Shown: positions 25,311 to 35,256 of the stretch, in pieces
Layout: each line of letters starts with the position of its first letter
Position numbering within the stretch: position 1 is the first letter of the stretch
Notes under the pieces: generated by a model
Seen by the model: only the letters and a program-made list of their open reading frames with translations
Databases searched by the model: none
Told to the model about the DNA's origin: nothing
Translations under genes and position numbers: made by a program
Source: Streptomyces sp. ATexAB-D23
GTDB taxonomy: Bacteria > Actinomycetota > Actinomycetes > Streptomycetales > Streptomycetaceae
Reading direction: 5' to 3'
Assembly: GCF_000373645.1 (NCBI RefSeq)
Contig: NZ_KB892011.1
Location: 62,001 to 126,000, forward strand
Length of the DNA: 64,000 nucleotides

Positions 25311-26771
25311 TCAAGGGCGCGGGCGATGGCCGAAACGGGCCCCCTCCCACGGTGTGCCGTCCGGGAACGACTCCGCGAGGCGCTGCCCCGCCGGGCGTGC
25401 CGGAGCCCGTTCCACGGTGGGCTTCGCGCCCTCGATCCGCTCCAGCCAGCCGAGCAGCTCCCGGCGCAGCTCGTCGGCGACCGCGCGGTGCGATTCCAGG
25501 CCGGCGAGATTGTCCAGCTCGTACGGGTCGGCCGCCAGGTCGTACAGCTCCGTCTCCGTGTAGTGGTCCGCGTCCGGGGCGTTCCAGGCGTCCGCGCCGG
25601 GCGCCTGGACGGCGTACTTCCAGCGCGAGGTGCGCACCGCGCGCCCCACCCGGTCCTCGCTGATCTGGACGAACGCGGAATCCGGCCGGCCGGGATCGCG
25701 GCCCCCACCGGCCAGCGGCAGCAGGGAGCGCCCCTGCACCCCCGGCGGAACGGGAAGCCCCGCGGCCGCCAGCAGCGTCGGCATCAGGTCCAGCGTGCCG
25801 ACGGGCCGGCGGACGAGCCCGCCGCCCGTGAAGCCGGGGCCGGTGACGGCGAGCGGGACCCGGACCGACGCCTCGTGGGCGGAGCGCTTGTACTCGCTGT
25901 TGCGGGTACGGAAGTGGGAGCCGTGGTCCGCCGTCCACGCCAGGACCGTGTTCGCCTCGGTGCCCAGGCTCCGCAGGGCGTCGCGGAGCCGGCCCACCCC
26001 CTCGTCGACCCGCTTGATCTGCCCGAGGTACCCGCCCAGGTGACGGTGGGCTCCGCCCTGCGCGGCACCCGGCGAGAGCGCGGCCAGGTCGGGCGGCAGC
26101 CAGGCACCCTCGTACCGCTCGCGGTAGCCGTCCGGGGCCGGGTAGTCGTCGGTGGGGTTCTGGTGGTGGGGCTCCAGGAGGGAGAGGAAGAGGAGGTAGG
26201 GCCGGTCGTGGTGGTCGGCCACGAAGCGGATCGCCGCGTCGATCAGCGCGTCGGAGCGGTAGCCGGGCAGCCGGACCGGTTCCCCGTCCTCGTCGTACAC
26301 CACCGTGCGGTACGCGTCCGAGGTGAATTCGAGCCGGTCCGAGGCGAGCCAGCTGTCGTAGCCGCCCCGCTGTCCGGGCGGTACGGGGCCGTCTGGATTG
26401 TCGTCACCCGCCAGGTGCCACTTGCCGATGTAGCCGGTGGCGTATCCGGCCGCCGCGAACTCGCCGGCCAGCGTGGGGATGCCCTGGGGGAGCGGCAGCC
26501 CATTGCGGAAGACGCCGGCCGACGTCGGGTAGCGGCCGGTCTGGAGCGCCGAACGGGCCGGAGCGCAGACCGGGTTGGGGGTGATGGCCTGCTCGAACAG
26601 GGTGCCCTCGCGGGCGATCCGGTCGAACTCGGGTGTCACGCCCGCCCGGTTGCCGTGCACACCGGCCGTGTCCCAGCGCTGCTGGTCGGTGAGGACCACG
26701 ATCACCTGAGGGGGCGCCCCGGCGGGCGGCGCCGGAGCGCCGCCCGCCGGGAGTGCGGAGTACGCGCTCAC
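25311..26771 (-). CDS. Sulfatase (type I, formylglycine-dependent), cytoplasmic
   Basis: This 486-aa alkaline-phosphatase-superfamily sulfatase has metal ligands in [12 protein letters not shown] (D29, Q30), the maturation motif C69-A-P-A-R73 whose Cys becomes formylglycine, the [12 protein letters not shown] loop, and TADHG for the second metal site. No signal peptide is present. Sequence resembles choline-sulfatase/arylsulfatase-like enzymes; the sulfate ester cleaved is unknown. It overlaps the upstream TauD-like gene by four bases, so oxygenase and sulfatase are co-translated, which points to organosulfur catabolism. It depends on an FGE; the FGE gene at 35253 is frameshifted. Confidence 0.92.
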   Translation of the reverse strand: MSAYSALPAGGAPAPPAGAPPQVIVVLTDQQRWDTAGVHGNRAGVTPEFDRIAREGTLFEQAITPNPVCAPARSALQTGRYPTSAGVFRNGLPLPQGIPTLAGEFAAAGYATGYIGKWHLAGDDNPDGPVPPGQRGGYDSWLASDRLEFTSDAYRTVVYDEDGEPVRLPGYRSDALIDAAIRFVADHHDRPYLLFLSLLEPHHQNPTDDYPAPDGYRERYEGAWLPPDLAALSPGAAQGGAHRHLGGYLGQIKRVDEGVGRLRDALRSLGTEANTVLAWTADHGSHFRTRNSEYKRSAHEASVRVPLAVTGPGFTGGGLVRRPVGTLDLMPTLLAAAGLPVPPGVQGRSLLPLAGGGRDPGRPDSAFVQISEDRVGRAVRTSRWKYAVQAPGADAWNAPDADHYTETELYDLAADPYELDNLAGLESHRAVADELRRELLGWLERIEGAKPTVERAPARPAGQRLAESFPDGTPWEGARFGHRPRP

Positions 26772-27721
26772 GCAGCCGGCGCCTCGGCGTTGGAGGCACC
26801 CGACGCGATACCGAAGGACGGGTCCGGGACCGCTTCCGGGCTGATCAGGGTGGAGGAGCGGCCGTCGACACCGACCGGGACGTCCCCGTCGATGGTGACG
26901 CGGCGCAGCTTGCGCTCGTGGGTGTCGGAGTCGTCCACGCCGTAGTGCTGGGTGGCGCGGTTGTCCCAGATGGCGACGTCGCCCACCTGCCAGTCCCAGC
27001 GCACGGTGTTCTCCGGGCGCTCGATGTGGGACTGGAACAGGTCGACCAGGGCCCGCGAGTCGCGGCCGGTCAGACCGCTGATGCGCTGCACGAAGTTGCC
27101 CAGCAGCAGGACGCGCTCACCGGTCTCGGGGTGGACGCGGACCACCGGGTGCTCGGTGAGGAACTTCGTGGAGGTGAACACCTCCCGGTACTGCTCCAGC
27201 GCCTCCGGCAGGGCGTTGGGGCGCACCGACACGTAGTCGTAGTCGTTGGAGTGGACGGCCCGCAGACCGTCCGCCAGGGTGCGCAGCTGCTCGGGCAGTT
27301 CCGCGTAGGCGGCGGCCGTGTTGGACCACAGGGTGTTGCCGCCGTACGGGGGGATCACGACGGCCCGCAGGATGGAGAAGGCGGGGTAGGCGGGGACGAA
27401 GGTGACGTCGGTGTGCCACTGGTTGGCCCGGCCGCCGTGGTCGGAGTCGATGCCGAGCGAGTAACGGCCGTCCGCCGAGGGGACGGTCGGGTGGGCGACG
27501 GGTGTGCCGAGCAGCCGGCCGAAGGCCTCGTGGCTCTCCTCGTCCAGGTGGTCCTGGCCGCGGAAGAAGATCACCTTGTTGGCGAGCAGGGCGTCCCGGA
27601 CGGCGGTGACCGTCTCCGGGGCGAGGTCGCCGCCGAGGCGGACACCGGAGACGACGGCACCGATGCGGCCGCCGAGCTTCTGGACGGTGACGGCGGGTGC
27701 GGCGGTGGTGGTGGAGGACAT
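26768..27721 (-). CDS. TauD/TfdA-family 2-oxoglutarate dioxygenase (taurine/alkylsulfate type)
   Basis: This 317-aa Fe(II)/2-oxoglutarate dioxygenase has the facial triad H103-x-D105 (QWHTDVTF) and H259 (ATQHYGVDD), with R273/R274 ([10 protein letters not shown]) for 2-oxoglutarate. [20 protein letters not shown] is typical of TauD/AtsK. These enzymes release sulfite from taurine or sulfate from alkyl sulfates by hydroxylation. ATG 27721 follows GAAGGGAAA. The four-base coupling to a sulfatase favours an alkylsulfate dioxygenase of the AtsK kind, though taurine cannot be excluded. Confidence 0.92.
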   Translation of the reverse strand: MSSTTTAAPAVTVQKLGGRIGAVVSGVRLGGDLAPETVTAVRDALLANKVIFFRGQDHLDEESHEAFGRLLGTPVAHPTVPSADGRYSLGIDSDHGGRANQWHTDVTFVPAYPAFSILRAVVIPPYGGNTLWSNTAAAYAELPEQLRTLADGLRAVHSNDYDYVSVRPNALPEALEQYREVFTSTKFLTEHPVVRVHPETGERVLLLGNFVQRISGLTGRDSRALVDLFQSHIERPENTVRWDWQVGDVAIWDNRATQHYGVDDSDTHERKLRRVTIDGDVPVGVDGRSSTLISPEAVPDPSFGIASGASNAEAPAA

Positions 27722-28271
27722 GACGGTTTCCCTTCGGGAGGACGTGCTCGTCCCCGGCCGGAGGTACGGCGCGGCCGACGGCGAGCTGATTAATCTTGGA
27801 GAGGAAGTAATTCGGGCGGAACGTGGCCCGCAGATGGAGACGAGGCGATGCCCGGCGCGACGGTGCGCGGGATCGGGGCGTTGACGCGGGAGCGCGGTGA
27901 GGTGTCCGCCGGTCAGGCGGCGGTACAGGGGCCCGGACACACGGGCTGCGGTGCGGGGCGGCCGGCGCGGGCGGGCCGCGCATCGGGAAGTGCCGTCGCG
28001 AACATGTCCCGGAGACTTCCAGCGCCCCGCCGCGTACGTCAAGCGCCCTCCGGCACCCCGCAGGGCGTGCGGCAGTGGTTCAATCGGCGCCTGCACGCGG
28101 TCCCCATCGCTCCGGAAGAATGCCCAAAAGCCCAGCCTGACCTGGGATTTCATCCATGGTTCCGGGTAGCGGGCGAAGGCCGGTACCGGGTCGGGTGACA
28201 GGGCCCGTGCGAATTCACGCCGCCGTAACGTTGCGAGCGCCCCGCCGGCGCAGGACCGAAGGAAGGCCCTT
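27722..28271. other. 550-bp intergenic region between the TauD-like gene and the ROK regulator
   Basis: Divergent promoters must lie here. The only AT-rich patch is around 27789-27815, including ATTAAT and GTAATTC, on the TauD side. On the ROK side a TAACGT hexamer at 28226-28231 could be a -10, with no good -35. I saw no Cys leader peptide here like the one at 29566 and no convincing gene. Confidence 0.4.
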
Positions 28272-29477
28272 ATGACTGCCGCCCCCCGCCTCTTCCGCGC
28301 CACCGGTGACGGACGGCGCGAGACCAACGCCGCCACCGTGCTGCGGACCGTCCTGGACCACGGGCCCGTCGCCCGCCGGGCGATCGCCGAGCGCTCCGGC
28401 CTGAGCCAGGCCGCCGTCTCGCGGCAGTGCACCGACCTCGTGAACCTGGGCCTGGTACGGGAGTTGCCGGAGCTGGTCGCCAGCAACGGGGTGGGCCGCC
28501 CGCAGATCCCGGTCGACCTGCACACGGGGGAGGGCGAGGGGCCCCTGGCCGCCGGGGTCCACATCGGGGTGCCCTACTCGACGTTCGGGCTGCTGGACCT
28601 GCGTGGCCGGCTGCTCGACCGGCGCACCTTCCCGCACGACGGCATCGCCCCCGGCGACCTGCCCGCGAAGATCGTCCGGGGGCTGCGCGCCTTCCTCCGG
28701 GACGCCGGGCGCGGCAGGCGGCTGCTGGGGGTGGGCGCGGCCCTGGGCGGCTGGGTCGACCCCGGCACGGGCACGGCCGTGCGCCACGCCATGCTCGGCT
28801 GGGCCGGCCGTCCGCTGGCCGCCGAACTCGCCCGTGGCCTGGACGGCTTCGAGGTGCGCGTCGACAACCACGCCCGCGCGGTCGCCCAGTCGGAGATCCT
28901 CTTCGGCCGGCCCGAGGCACGGCGGAGCCTGGTCCACCTGTTCATCGGCAACGTGGTCGACGCGGCGCTCGGTATCACCGGGGTGGTCCACCAGGGGCCG
29001 GGGTCCGGTGCCGGGGACGTGGCACACCTGCCCGTGCCGGACTCCACGGTGGTCTGCCCGTGCGGCCGGTCCGGCTGCCTGGAGGCGACGGTCTCCAACG
29101 TCGCCATGGCGCGGACGGCCGTACGCCGAGGCATCGTGCCCTGGCCGGACGCGTTGCTGGTGGTGGACGCGGCGGCGGCGGGGGACCGGCGCGCGGACCG
29201 GCTGCTGCGCGAGCGGGCCCGCGCGGTCGGCCGGGCGACCGCCCTGCTGCTCGACGTCCTCAACCCGGACCTGGTCGTCGTCACCGAGCACGCCAGCCTG
29301 GTCAATCCCGAGTACCTGGAGGAGATCAGGGGCGCGGCGGTCGACCACTCGCACGTCTGCCAGGACCCCGAACGCATCGTCAGTCCGCATGCCGGGACGG
29401 CCGTCCTCCCCGTCGCGGCCGGTGCCGTCGTGCTGAACTCCCTTTTCAGAAGCCCCCTGACGACGTCCCTGCGGTAG
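28272..29477 (+). CDS. ROK-family transcriptional regulator
   Basis: This 401-aa protein has an N-terminal winged helix-turn-helix (about residues 15-75; [29 protein letters not shown]) and a ROK kinase-fold domain. The ROK zinc motif [11 protein letters not shown] is intact. ATG 28272 follows GAAGGAAGG. It stands between the TauD/sulfatase pair and the ABC importer/sulfatase operon, so it is the prime candidate for controlling one or both. ROK regulators usually sense sugars or sugar derivatives, which hints that a sulfated sugar could be the substrate of the island. Confidence 0.9.
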   Translation: MTAAPRLFRATGDGRRETNAATVLRTVLDHGPVARRAIAERSGLSQAAVSRQCTDLVNLGLVRELPELVASNGVGRPQIPVDLHTGEGEGPLAAGVHIGVPYSTFGLLDLRGRLLDRRTFPHDGIAPGDLPAKIVRGLRAFLRDAGRGRRLLGVGAALGGWVDPGTGTAVRHAMLGWAGRPLAAELARGLDGFEVRVDNHARAVAQSEILFGRPEARRSLVHLFIGNVVDAALGITGVVHQGPGSGAGDVAHLPVPDSTVVCPCGRSGCLEATVSNVAMARTAVRRGIVPWPDALLVVDAAAAGDRRADRLLRERARAVGRATALLLDVLNPDLVVVTEHASLVNPEYLEEIRGAAVDHSHVCQDPERIVSPHAGTAVLPVAAGAVVLNSLFRSPLTTSLR

Positions 29478-29529
29478 CCGCCCGGCGGAGGCGGAAAGGT
29501 GCGTCGTACCAGGATGCGGACGCGGCAGG

Positions 29530-29559
29530 TTGACCGCCCGCCGAGGCCGCTGTCATATT
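29530..29559 (+). promoter_or_regulatory. Vegetative-type promoter of the leader peptide and ABC importer operon
   Basis: TTGACC (29530-29535), an 18-bp spacer and CATATT (29554-29559) make a good housekeeping-sigma promoter. The predicted +1 falls at about 29566, exactly on the GTG of the leader peptide, so the mRNA would be leaderless. Confidence 0.7.
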
Positions 29560-29565
29560 GCTCCC

Positions 29566-29649
29566 GTGAACCCGGACATGCGCCTCATCTCCCGCAGGCA
29601 CGTCGACCTCTGTCGACAGGCCAGCGCGGTCTGTGCCGTCCACAGCTGA
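29566..29649 (+). CDS. Cys-containing regulatory leader peptide (27 aa, leaderless)
   Basis: A 27-residue ORF starts GTG 29566 and ends TGA 29649. It contains RLISRRHVDLC, the recognisable core of actinobacterial leader peptides preceding sulfur-assimilation and transport genes. Cys codons 16 and 23 are both TGT, the rarer Cys codon in such GC-rich DNA. There is no ribosome-binding site and the promoter puts +1 at the start codon. By analogy with cysteine-responsive attenuators in mycobacteria, slow Cys decoding would permit expression of the downstream importer operon. Confidence 0.75.
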   Translation: MNPDMRLISRRHVDLCRQASAVCAVHS

Positions 29650-29971
29650 CCCGGACCGCAGCTCCCAGGGCTTTCGCCCGGCCGCTCCCGTCGCCCCGCT
29701 GACCCGTCACCGGGGAGCCGTACTCCCCGGGCACCGTCGGATCACCCGGGCCCGGCTCCCCGTCACGGCCCGACCGGCCGCACATTCCTCCTCGCGGCGG
29801 GCTCCCCTTCTTCCGCCTCCGTGCTGATGCCGTGCGCCGCCCACGCGGCCCGGCACGTCCTTCGACCAGCGCCGCCCCGTCGCTTTATTCGTCCCGCAGC
29901 GGAACGAATACGGCCCCGCGCTCCGCCGCGCCCTCACCTTCACCCTTTCTCACCGTCACAGGCAGGCATCG
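29650..29971 (+). promoter_or_regulatory. Attenuator-type leader between the Cys peptide and the binding-protein gene
   Basis: This 322-base stretch holds no gene. A stable hairpin CCGGGGAG-CCGTA-CTCCCCGG lies at 29710-29730. Further on, TATTCGT and ACGAATA form an inverted repeat with an 11-base spacer (29886-29892, 29904-29910), 60 bases before the importer start; it may be a hairpin or a repressor site. No U-tract follows the first hairpin, so Rho-dependent or translational attenuation is likelier than intrinsic termination. Confidence 0.5.
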
Positions 29972-31564
29972 ATGACCGAGCTGTACCCCTTCACGCCCTC
30001 CGGTCCGACCCGGCGCTCCACCCTGCGCGCCGCAGGCGGCGGCGCCCTGCTCCTCGGACTGGGTCTTGCGGGCTGCCGTTCGGCCGTGTCCGACACCTCG
30101 TCCAGCCCGCAGGGCGCGAGCGCCGCACCCCACCGCGGCGGCGTGCTGAACGTCGCCGTCAACGCCGACTTCACGCCGGCCCTCCTGTTCGCCCAGAGCG
30201 GCCAGTCGCTCCAGCAACGGCTGATCTACAACACCCTCACCCGCTACGACGACGACCTCCGCCCGAAACCCGAGCTCGCCACCTCCTGGACGTATGCCAA
30301 GGACGGCCGCAGCATCACGCTGCGGCTGCGTGAGGACGTGACCTTCCACAACGGGCGCGAGTTCACCGCCGACGACGTCGTATTCGCCGTGAAGAACCTT
30401 CAGAACCCGGTGCGAGCAGCCCAGTTGCGCAGCACGGCGGCCACGATCACCGGGTTCGAGAAGCGCGGCGACCACGAACTGGTCCTCAAGCTGGCCCACC
30501 CGGTCAACAACCTCTTCGACCTGTTCGAGTTCATGATCATCACGGACCCGGAGAGCGTCGAGGACGCCGTCGCCGGGAAGAAGTTCATCGGAACCGGCCC
30601 GTTCGAGCTGAAGAAGTGGAGCCCCGGCTCCGGCCTGAGCCTCACCCGCAACGACGCGTACTGGCAGCCCGGACGCCCCTACCTCGACGGGGTCGAGCTA
30701 CGGGTGATAGCCCAGGCCGACGCGCTGATCTCGTCGTTGCGCTCCGGTCAGTCCCAGCTCTCCTTCGACGTCCCCGGCAAGAGCATCGGCGTCGTCAAGG
30801 GTGAATCCGGCCTCACCATCAGCGACTACGACACCGGCGCCGGAGCCATCTACCTCGGCGTCAACACCACCGTCGCCCCGCTGAACGACCGGACCGTCCG
30901 CCAGGCACTCGCCCGGGCCGTCGACCGCGACCGGCTGGTCGCCCAGACCCTCGGCGGCTACGGTCTCGCCTCCGCCGCGCCCTGGCCCAAGTCCTCGCCG
31001 GCCTTCACCGAGGCCCACCGCACCCACTACACCCACGACCCCGCGAAGGCGCGGGCGCTCCTGAAGTCCGCCGGGCACAGCAGGCTCGACCTTCCGATGC
31101 TGCACATCGCGCTGCCCGGAGAAACGGCGATCGCCGAGTCCATCCAGTACGACCTGAAGCAGATCGGCGTCCACGTCACGCTCCAGCCCACCGACGGGGC
31201 CACCGCGCAGAAGAAACTGATCTCGCAGGGCATGCCGGCCCTGTGGTCCATGGGACACGGATTCGCCCAGGTGCAGCCCTCCACCCTCGCCGTGAGCGCG
31301 TACCCCTTCAACGAGGCGAAGAACACCTCCAGATACCGCTCCGCCGAGTACACCGAGGTCGTGCAGGAGGCCTGGACGAAGCCGGAGACCGACACGGCCG
31401 CCGCCAACGCCCTGCACGAGAAGATCTCCTCCATCCTCCTGGACGAGGCGTTCCTCATCGACCTCGTCGTGCGCGGGCAGCTCCAGGTCTCCGCCGCCCG
31501 GCTGCACGGCGTGACGCTCAACAAGTTCTCCTACCTCAACCTCGACAACGCCTACCTGGTGTGA
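29972..31564 (+). CDS. Lipoprotein substrate-binding protein of a peptide/opine-type ABC importer
   Basis: This 530-aa SBP family 5 protein has twin arginines (R14, R15), a hydrophobic stretch and a lipobox LAGC with C35, so it is probably a Tat-exported lipoprotein. The family core is seen in LRLREDVTFHNGREFTADDVVFAV and FIGTGPFELKKWSPG, and near the C-terminus in LHEKISSILLDEAFLI. Family members bind peptides, nickel, opines or oligosaccharides. Its place behind a Cys leader peptide and ahead of sulfatase genes suggests an organosulfur ligand. Start ATG 29972 has only a weak AGGCAGG site. Confidence 0.92.
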   Translation: MTELYPFTPSGPTRRSTLRAAGGGALLLGLGLAGCRSAVSDTSSSPQGASAAPHRGGVLNVAVNADFTPALLFAQSGQSLQQRLIYNTLTRYDDDLRPKPELATSWTYAKDGRSITLRLREDVTFHNGREFTADDVVFAVKNLQNPVRAAQLRSTAATITGFEKRGDHELVLKLAHPVNNLFDLFEFMIITDPESVEDAVAGKKFIGTGPFELKKWSPGSGLSLTRNDAYWQPGRPYLDGVELRVIAQADALISSLRSGQSQLSFDVPGKSIGVVKGESGLTISDYDTGAGAIYLGVNTTVAPLNDRTVRQALARAVDRDRLVAQTLGGYGLASAAPWPKSSPAFTEAHRTHYTHDPAKARALLKSAGHSRLDLPMLHIALPGETAIAESIQYDLKQIGVHVTLQPTDGATAQKKLISQGMPALWSMGHGFAQVQPSTLAVSAYPFNEAKNTSRYRSAEYTEVVQEAWTKPETDTAAANALHEKISSILLDEAFLIDLVVRGQLQVSAARLHGVTLNKFSYLNLDNAYLV

Positions 31565-31565
31565 C

Positions 31566-32510
31566 ATGCGCAGCTACCTGATCCGGCGGCTGCCGTCCGC
31601 CCTCCTCGTCCTGCTCGCCGCCTCCTTCCTGATCTTCACCATCCTCCGGCTGGTCCCCGGCGACCCCGCCACGACACTCGCCGGGCCCGACGCGGACGCG
31701 GCGACCGTCGCCGCGATCCGTGACCGGCTCGGCCTCGACGCACCCCTGCTCACCCAGTACGCCCACTGGATCGGCTCGCTCCTGACGGGCGACCTCGGAC
31801 CCTCGTACGCCATCGGCGGACAGACCGCCGACCTCATCGGCGACTGCCTCGGCGCCACCACCGAACTGACCGTGGCCGCCCTCGTGTTCGTGATCGTGCT
31901 CGGCACGGCGTTCGGTGTGCTGGGGGCCACCTCGCGCAGCCGCTGGCTGACGGCCGCCGTCCGCGTGATCACCACCGCCGCCCTGGCCGTACCGCCCTTC
32001 GTCAGCGGGGTCCTGCTCGTCCTGCTCTTCGCCGTCGCCCTCCCGGTGCTCCCGCCGGGCGGCCGGGTCGCCTTCCTGACCGCCCCCGACCTCGCCGTCC
32101 AGTACCTGGTGCTGCCCGCGCTCTGCCTGGCGCTGCCCAGCGCCGCCGTACTGGGCCGCTACCTCAAGGACGGCATCGAACGCGGCCTCGCCGAGGACTA
32201 CATCCGCACCGCCACCGCCGCCGGAATCGCCCCGCGCCGGCTGCTGTGGCGCCACACCCTGCCCAACGCCCTCCCGCCCGTCGTCACCCTGCTCGGCATG
32301 CAGGTGGGCAACCTGCTCGGCGGAGCCGTACTCGTCGAGGCGATCTTCGCCTGGCCCGGCCTCGGTCAGCTCGCCGAGCAGGGACTCCAGCGCCGCGACT
32401 ACCCGGTCGTCCAGGACCTCCTGCTGCTCCTGGTCGCCGTCTTCGTCCTCGTCCAGCTGCTCACCGACCTCGTCCACGCCTGGCTCGACCCCCGGATCAG
32501 GTGGGAGTGA
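31566..32510 (+). CDS. ABC importer permease 1 (DppB-like)
   Basis: This 314-aa membrane protein begins MRSYLIRRLPSALLVLLAAS, the standard DppB-like first helix, and has six hydrophobic segments. The EAA cytoplasmic loop reads DYIRTATAAGIAPRRLLWRHTLPNAL. It pairs with the next permease to form the channel. It starts one base after the binding-protein stop. Confidence 0.94.
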   Translation: MRSYLIRRLPSALLVLLAASFLIFTILRLVPGDPATTLAGPDADAATVAAIRDRLGLDAPLLTQYAHWIGSLLTGDLGPSYAIGGQTADLIGDCLGATTELTVAALVFVIVLGTAFGVLGATSRSRWLTAAVRVITTAALAVPPFVSGVLLVLLFAVALPVLPPGGRVAFLTAPDLAVQYLVLPALCLALPSAAVLGRYLKDGIERGLAEDYIRTATAAGIAPRRLLWRHTLPNALPPVVTLLGMQVGNLLGGAVLVEAIFAWPGLGQLAEQGLQRRDYPVVQDLLLLLVAVFVLVQLLTDLVHAWLDPRIRWE

Positions 32511-32515
32511 CCCTG

Positions 32516-33403
32516 ATGACCCCGACGACCGACCTCCTCACCGCCGCCCCGCCCCCGGCCGCCCGCAAGGCACGCCGCCCGGCCCGCAACCGCCACCCCT
32601 ACCGCAGCGCCCTGTCCACCGCCCGCGCCCGCACCGGCCTGGTCCTCGTCGGCGCGGTGGTCCTCGCCGGGCTGCTCGCCCCGCTCATCGCCGGACACGG
32701 GCCCACCGACCAGAGCGGCCAGAGCCTCGCCGCCCTCGGCACCCCCGGGCACCCACTGGGCACCGACGACCTCGGCCGGGACCTGCTCAGCCGGGTCCTG
32801 TACGGCATCCGCGCCGACCTCGGCATCATCGCGCTCGCCGTGCCGACGGGGGCCGCGCTCGGCTGCCTGTTCGCCCTCGTCGCCGCCGCCCACCCGGTGG
32901 CCGACGTCGTCGTGCAGCGGGTCTTCGACCTGCTCCTCGCCTTCCCCGGCCTGATCCTGGCGCTCGCCGTCACCGCGATCCTGGGCCCGGGACGCATCCC
33001 CGTCATCCTCGTCATCGCGCTCGCCGAGGTCCCCGTGTTCGGCCGGCTGCTGCGCAGCGGGGTCCTGGTCCAGCGGGAACGCGAGTACGTCACCGCCGCC
33101 CGAGTCGGCGGGAGTTCGGCCCCCAGGCTGCTCGTCCGGCACATTCTGCCCAACGCGGCCGACCCGCTCGTCGTGCAGATCGCCGTCTCGCTGACCGTCG
33201 CCGTCTTCATCGAGGGAGCGATGAGCTTCCTCGGCGTCGGCGTACGGCCACCGGAACCCACCCTGGGAGCCGTCCTCAGCCAGTCCATGCCCTACCTCGC
33301 CCAGTCACCCCACTTCGCCGCGGGTCCCTTGATCACGGTGACCGCGCTCGTCCTCGGACTCTCGCTCGTCGCCGAGGCGCTCAACCGGGAGGTACGCCGA
33401 TGA
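32516..33403 (+). CDS. ABC importer permease 2 (DppC-like)
   Basis: This 295-aa membrane protein of the DppC class has an N-terminal basic tail, TGLVLVGAVVLAGLLAPLIA as first helix, HPLGTDDLGRDLLSRVLYGIR as family signature, and the EAA loop EYVTAARVGGSSAPRLLVRHILPNA. ATG 32516 is favoured because GGGAG (32502-32506) is ideally spaced; GTG 32507, overlapping the previous stop, would be too close to it. It overlaps the ATPase gene by four bases. Confidence 0.93.
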   Translation: MTPTTDLLTAAPPPAARKARRPARNRHPYRSALSTARARTGLVLVGAVVLAGLLAPLIAGHGPTDQSGQSLAALGTPGHPLGTDDLGRDLLSRVLYGIRADLGIIALAVPTGAALGCLFALVAAAHPVADVVVQRVFDLLLAFPGLILALAVTAILGPGRIPVILVIALAEVPVFGRLLRSGVLVQREREYVTAARVGGSSAPRLLVRHILPNAADPLVVQIAVSLTVAVFIEGAMSFLGVGVRPPEPTLGAVLSQSMPYLAQSPHFAAGPLITVTALVLGLSLVAEALNREVRR

Positions 33404-35256
33404 CCGCCCAGGAACTGCTGGAGGTCCGTGACCTCGGCATCGAGTTCACCGCCCCCGACGGGTCGCCGCTGCGCGCCGTGCGCGGCCTCTCGTTCACCCT
33501 GCGCCGGGGGGAGACCCTGGCCGTCGTCGGCGAGTCCGGCTCCGGCAAGTCGACCACCGCGCTCGCCCTGACGCGGATGCTGCCTGGCACCGGCCGCATC
33601 ACCACCGGCACCGTCCGTCTGGCGGGCCGGGACCTGGCCGCCGCCGGGGACGAGGAGCTGCGGGCGGTGCGCGGCGCCCGCATCGGCATGATCTTCCAGG
33701 ACCCGATGACCGCCCTCAACCCCGTCCTCACGGCGGGCCGCCACATCGAGGAGGTCCTCCGCGCCCACGGCAACCGCGACAGGGCCGCCCGCCGCGCCCG
33801 CGCCGTCGAACTCCTGGACCGGGTCGGCATCCCCGAGCCGCACCGCCGCGCCGGCGACTACCCGCACCAGTTCTCCGGCGGCCAGCGTCAGCGCGTCCTC
33901 ATCGCCATGGCCCTCGCCGGCGAACCCGACATCCTCCTCGCCGACGAACCCACCACCGCACTGGACGCCACCGTCCAGGACCAGATCCTCACCCTCCTCG
34001 CCGACCTCAACCGCGAGACCGGCACCGCGCTCGTCCTCATCACGCACAACATGGGCGTCGTCGCCCGCGCCTGCGAACGCGTCCTCGTCATGTACGGCGG
34101 CACCGTCGTGGAGGACGGCCCCACCGCCGAGGTGCTCACCCGCCCCCGCCACCCCTACACCGCGGGCCTCCTGGCCGCCGTACCCCGCCTCGCCACCCCC
34201 TCCGGCACCCGCCTCACCGGCATCCCCGGCAGCCCGCCCGACCTGACCCTGCTCGGTGACGGCTGCGCCTTCGCCGACCGCTGCACCCTCGTCGAGGACC
34301 GCTGCCGCACCGCCACCCCGCCCCTCGCACGGGTGGCGGCGGACGTACGGGTGGCCTGCCTGCCCGCCGCCGGACGCACCGGACCCCTGCCCGCCCCCGC
34401 CCCGCCCGCCCCCATCGACCGCCCCGTACCCGGCGCGGTCGTCCTGGAGGCGGACGGCCTGACCAAGACCTACGGGGGCCGCGGCTCCCGCAGGCGCGGG
34501 GCACCGGCACTCGACGGGGTGTCGCTGACCCTCGCGCAGGGCGAGACCCTGGGCATCGTCGGCGAGTCCGGCTCCGGCAAGTCGACCCTGGCCCGGGTGC
34601 TGGCCCACGCCCACAGCGCGGACGGCGGCACCCTGCGACTGCGCGGCGAGGACATCACCCGGCCCTCCCGGCGGGCGCTGCACACGGTGCGCCGGCAGAT
34701 CCAGATGGTGTTCCAGGACCCCTACGCCTCGCTCAACCCCCGCCTGACGGTGGGCGAGATCGTCGCCGAACCCCTGATCGCCTTCGGCCTCGGGGACCGG
34801 GACTCCCGCCGGGCGCGCGTCGCGGAACTCCTCGAACTGGCCGGCCTCGACCCCGCCGTCGCCGCCCGGCACCCCCGCTCCTTCTCCGGCGGTCAGCGCC
34901 AGCGCATCGGCATCGCCCGCGCCCTCGCCCCCGAACCCTCCGTCCTCATCTGCGACGAACCCGTCTCCGCGCTCGACGTCTCCGTGCAGGCACAGATCGT
35001 CGGCCTGCTCACCGACCTCCAGCGCGACCTGGGCCTGTCCCTCGTCTTCATCGCCCACGACCTCGCGGTCGTCCGGCAGGTCAGCCACCGCATCGCCGTC
35101 ATGCACCGGGGCCGCGTCGTGGAGACCGGCAGCGCCGACGAGGTCTGCGAGCACCCCCGTGACCCGTACACCCGCGCCCTGCTCGCGGCGGCGCCCGAAC
35201 CCGTACCCCCGGCCCCCCGTGCCGAGCACGCCGAGAAGACGGGAGCCCTCGCATGA
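33400..35256 (+). CDS. Fused double ATPase of the ABC importer (DppD-DppF fusion)
   Basis: This 618-aa protein joins two oligopeptide-type ATPase domains. Domain 1 (about 1-320): Walker A GESGSGKSTTALAL, signature FSGGQRQRVLIA, Walker B LLADEPTTALD. Domain 2 (about 345-600): Walker A GESGSGKSTLARVL, signature FSGGQRQRIGIA, Walker B LICDEPVSALD. The oligopeptide-type Cys cluster near the end of domain 1 (CAFADRCTLVEDRC, then VACLP) is present. It energises the two permeases and overlaps both neighbours by four bases. Confidence 0.95.
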   Translation: MTAQELLEVRDLGIEFTAPDGSPLRAVRGLSFTLRRGETLAVVGESGSGKSTTALALTRMLPGTGRITTGTVRLAGRDLAAAGDEELRAVRGARIGMIFQDPMTALNPVLTAGRHIEEVLRAHGNRDRAARRARAVELLDRVGIPEPHRRAGDYPHQFSGGQRQRVLIAMALAGEPDILLADEPTTALDATVQDQILTLLADLNRETGTALVLITHNMGVVARACERVLVMYGGTVVEDGPTAEVLTRPRHPYTAGLLAAVPRLATPSGTRLTGIPGSPPDLTLLGDGCAFADRCTLVEDRCRTATPPLARVAADVRVACLPAAGRTGPLPAPAPPAPIDRPVPGAVVLEADGLTKTYGGRGSRRRGAPALDGVSLTLAQGETLGIVGESGSGKSTLARVLAHAHSADGGTLRLRGEDITRPSRRALHTVRRQIQMVFQDPYASLNPRLTVGEIVAEPLIAFGLGDRDSRRARVAELLELAGLDPAVAARHPRSFSGGQRQRIGIARALAPEPSVLICDEPVSALDVSVQAQIVGLLTDLQRDLGLSLVFIAHDLAVVRQVSHRIAVMHRGRVVETGSADEVCEHPRDPYTRALLAAAPEPVPPAPRAEHAEKTGALA

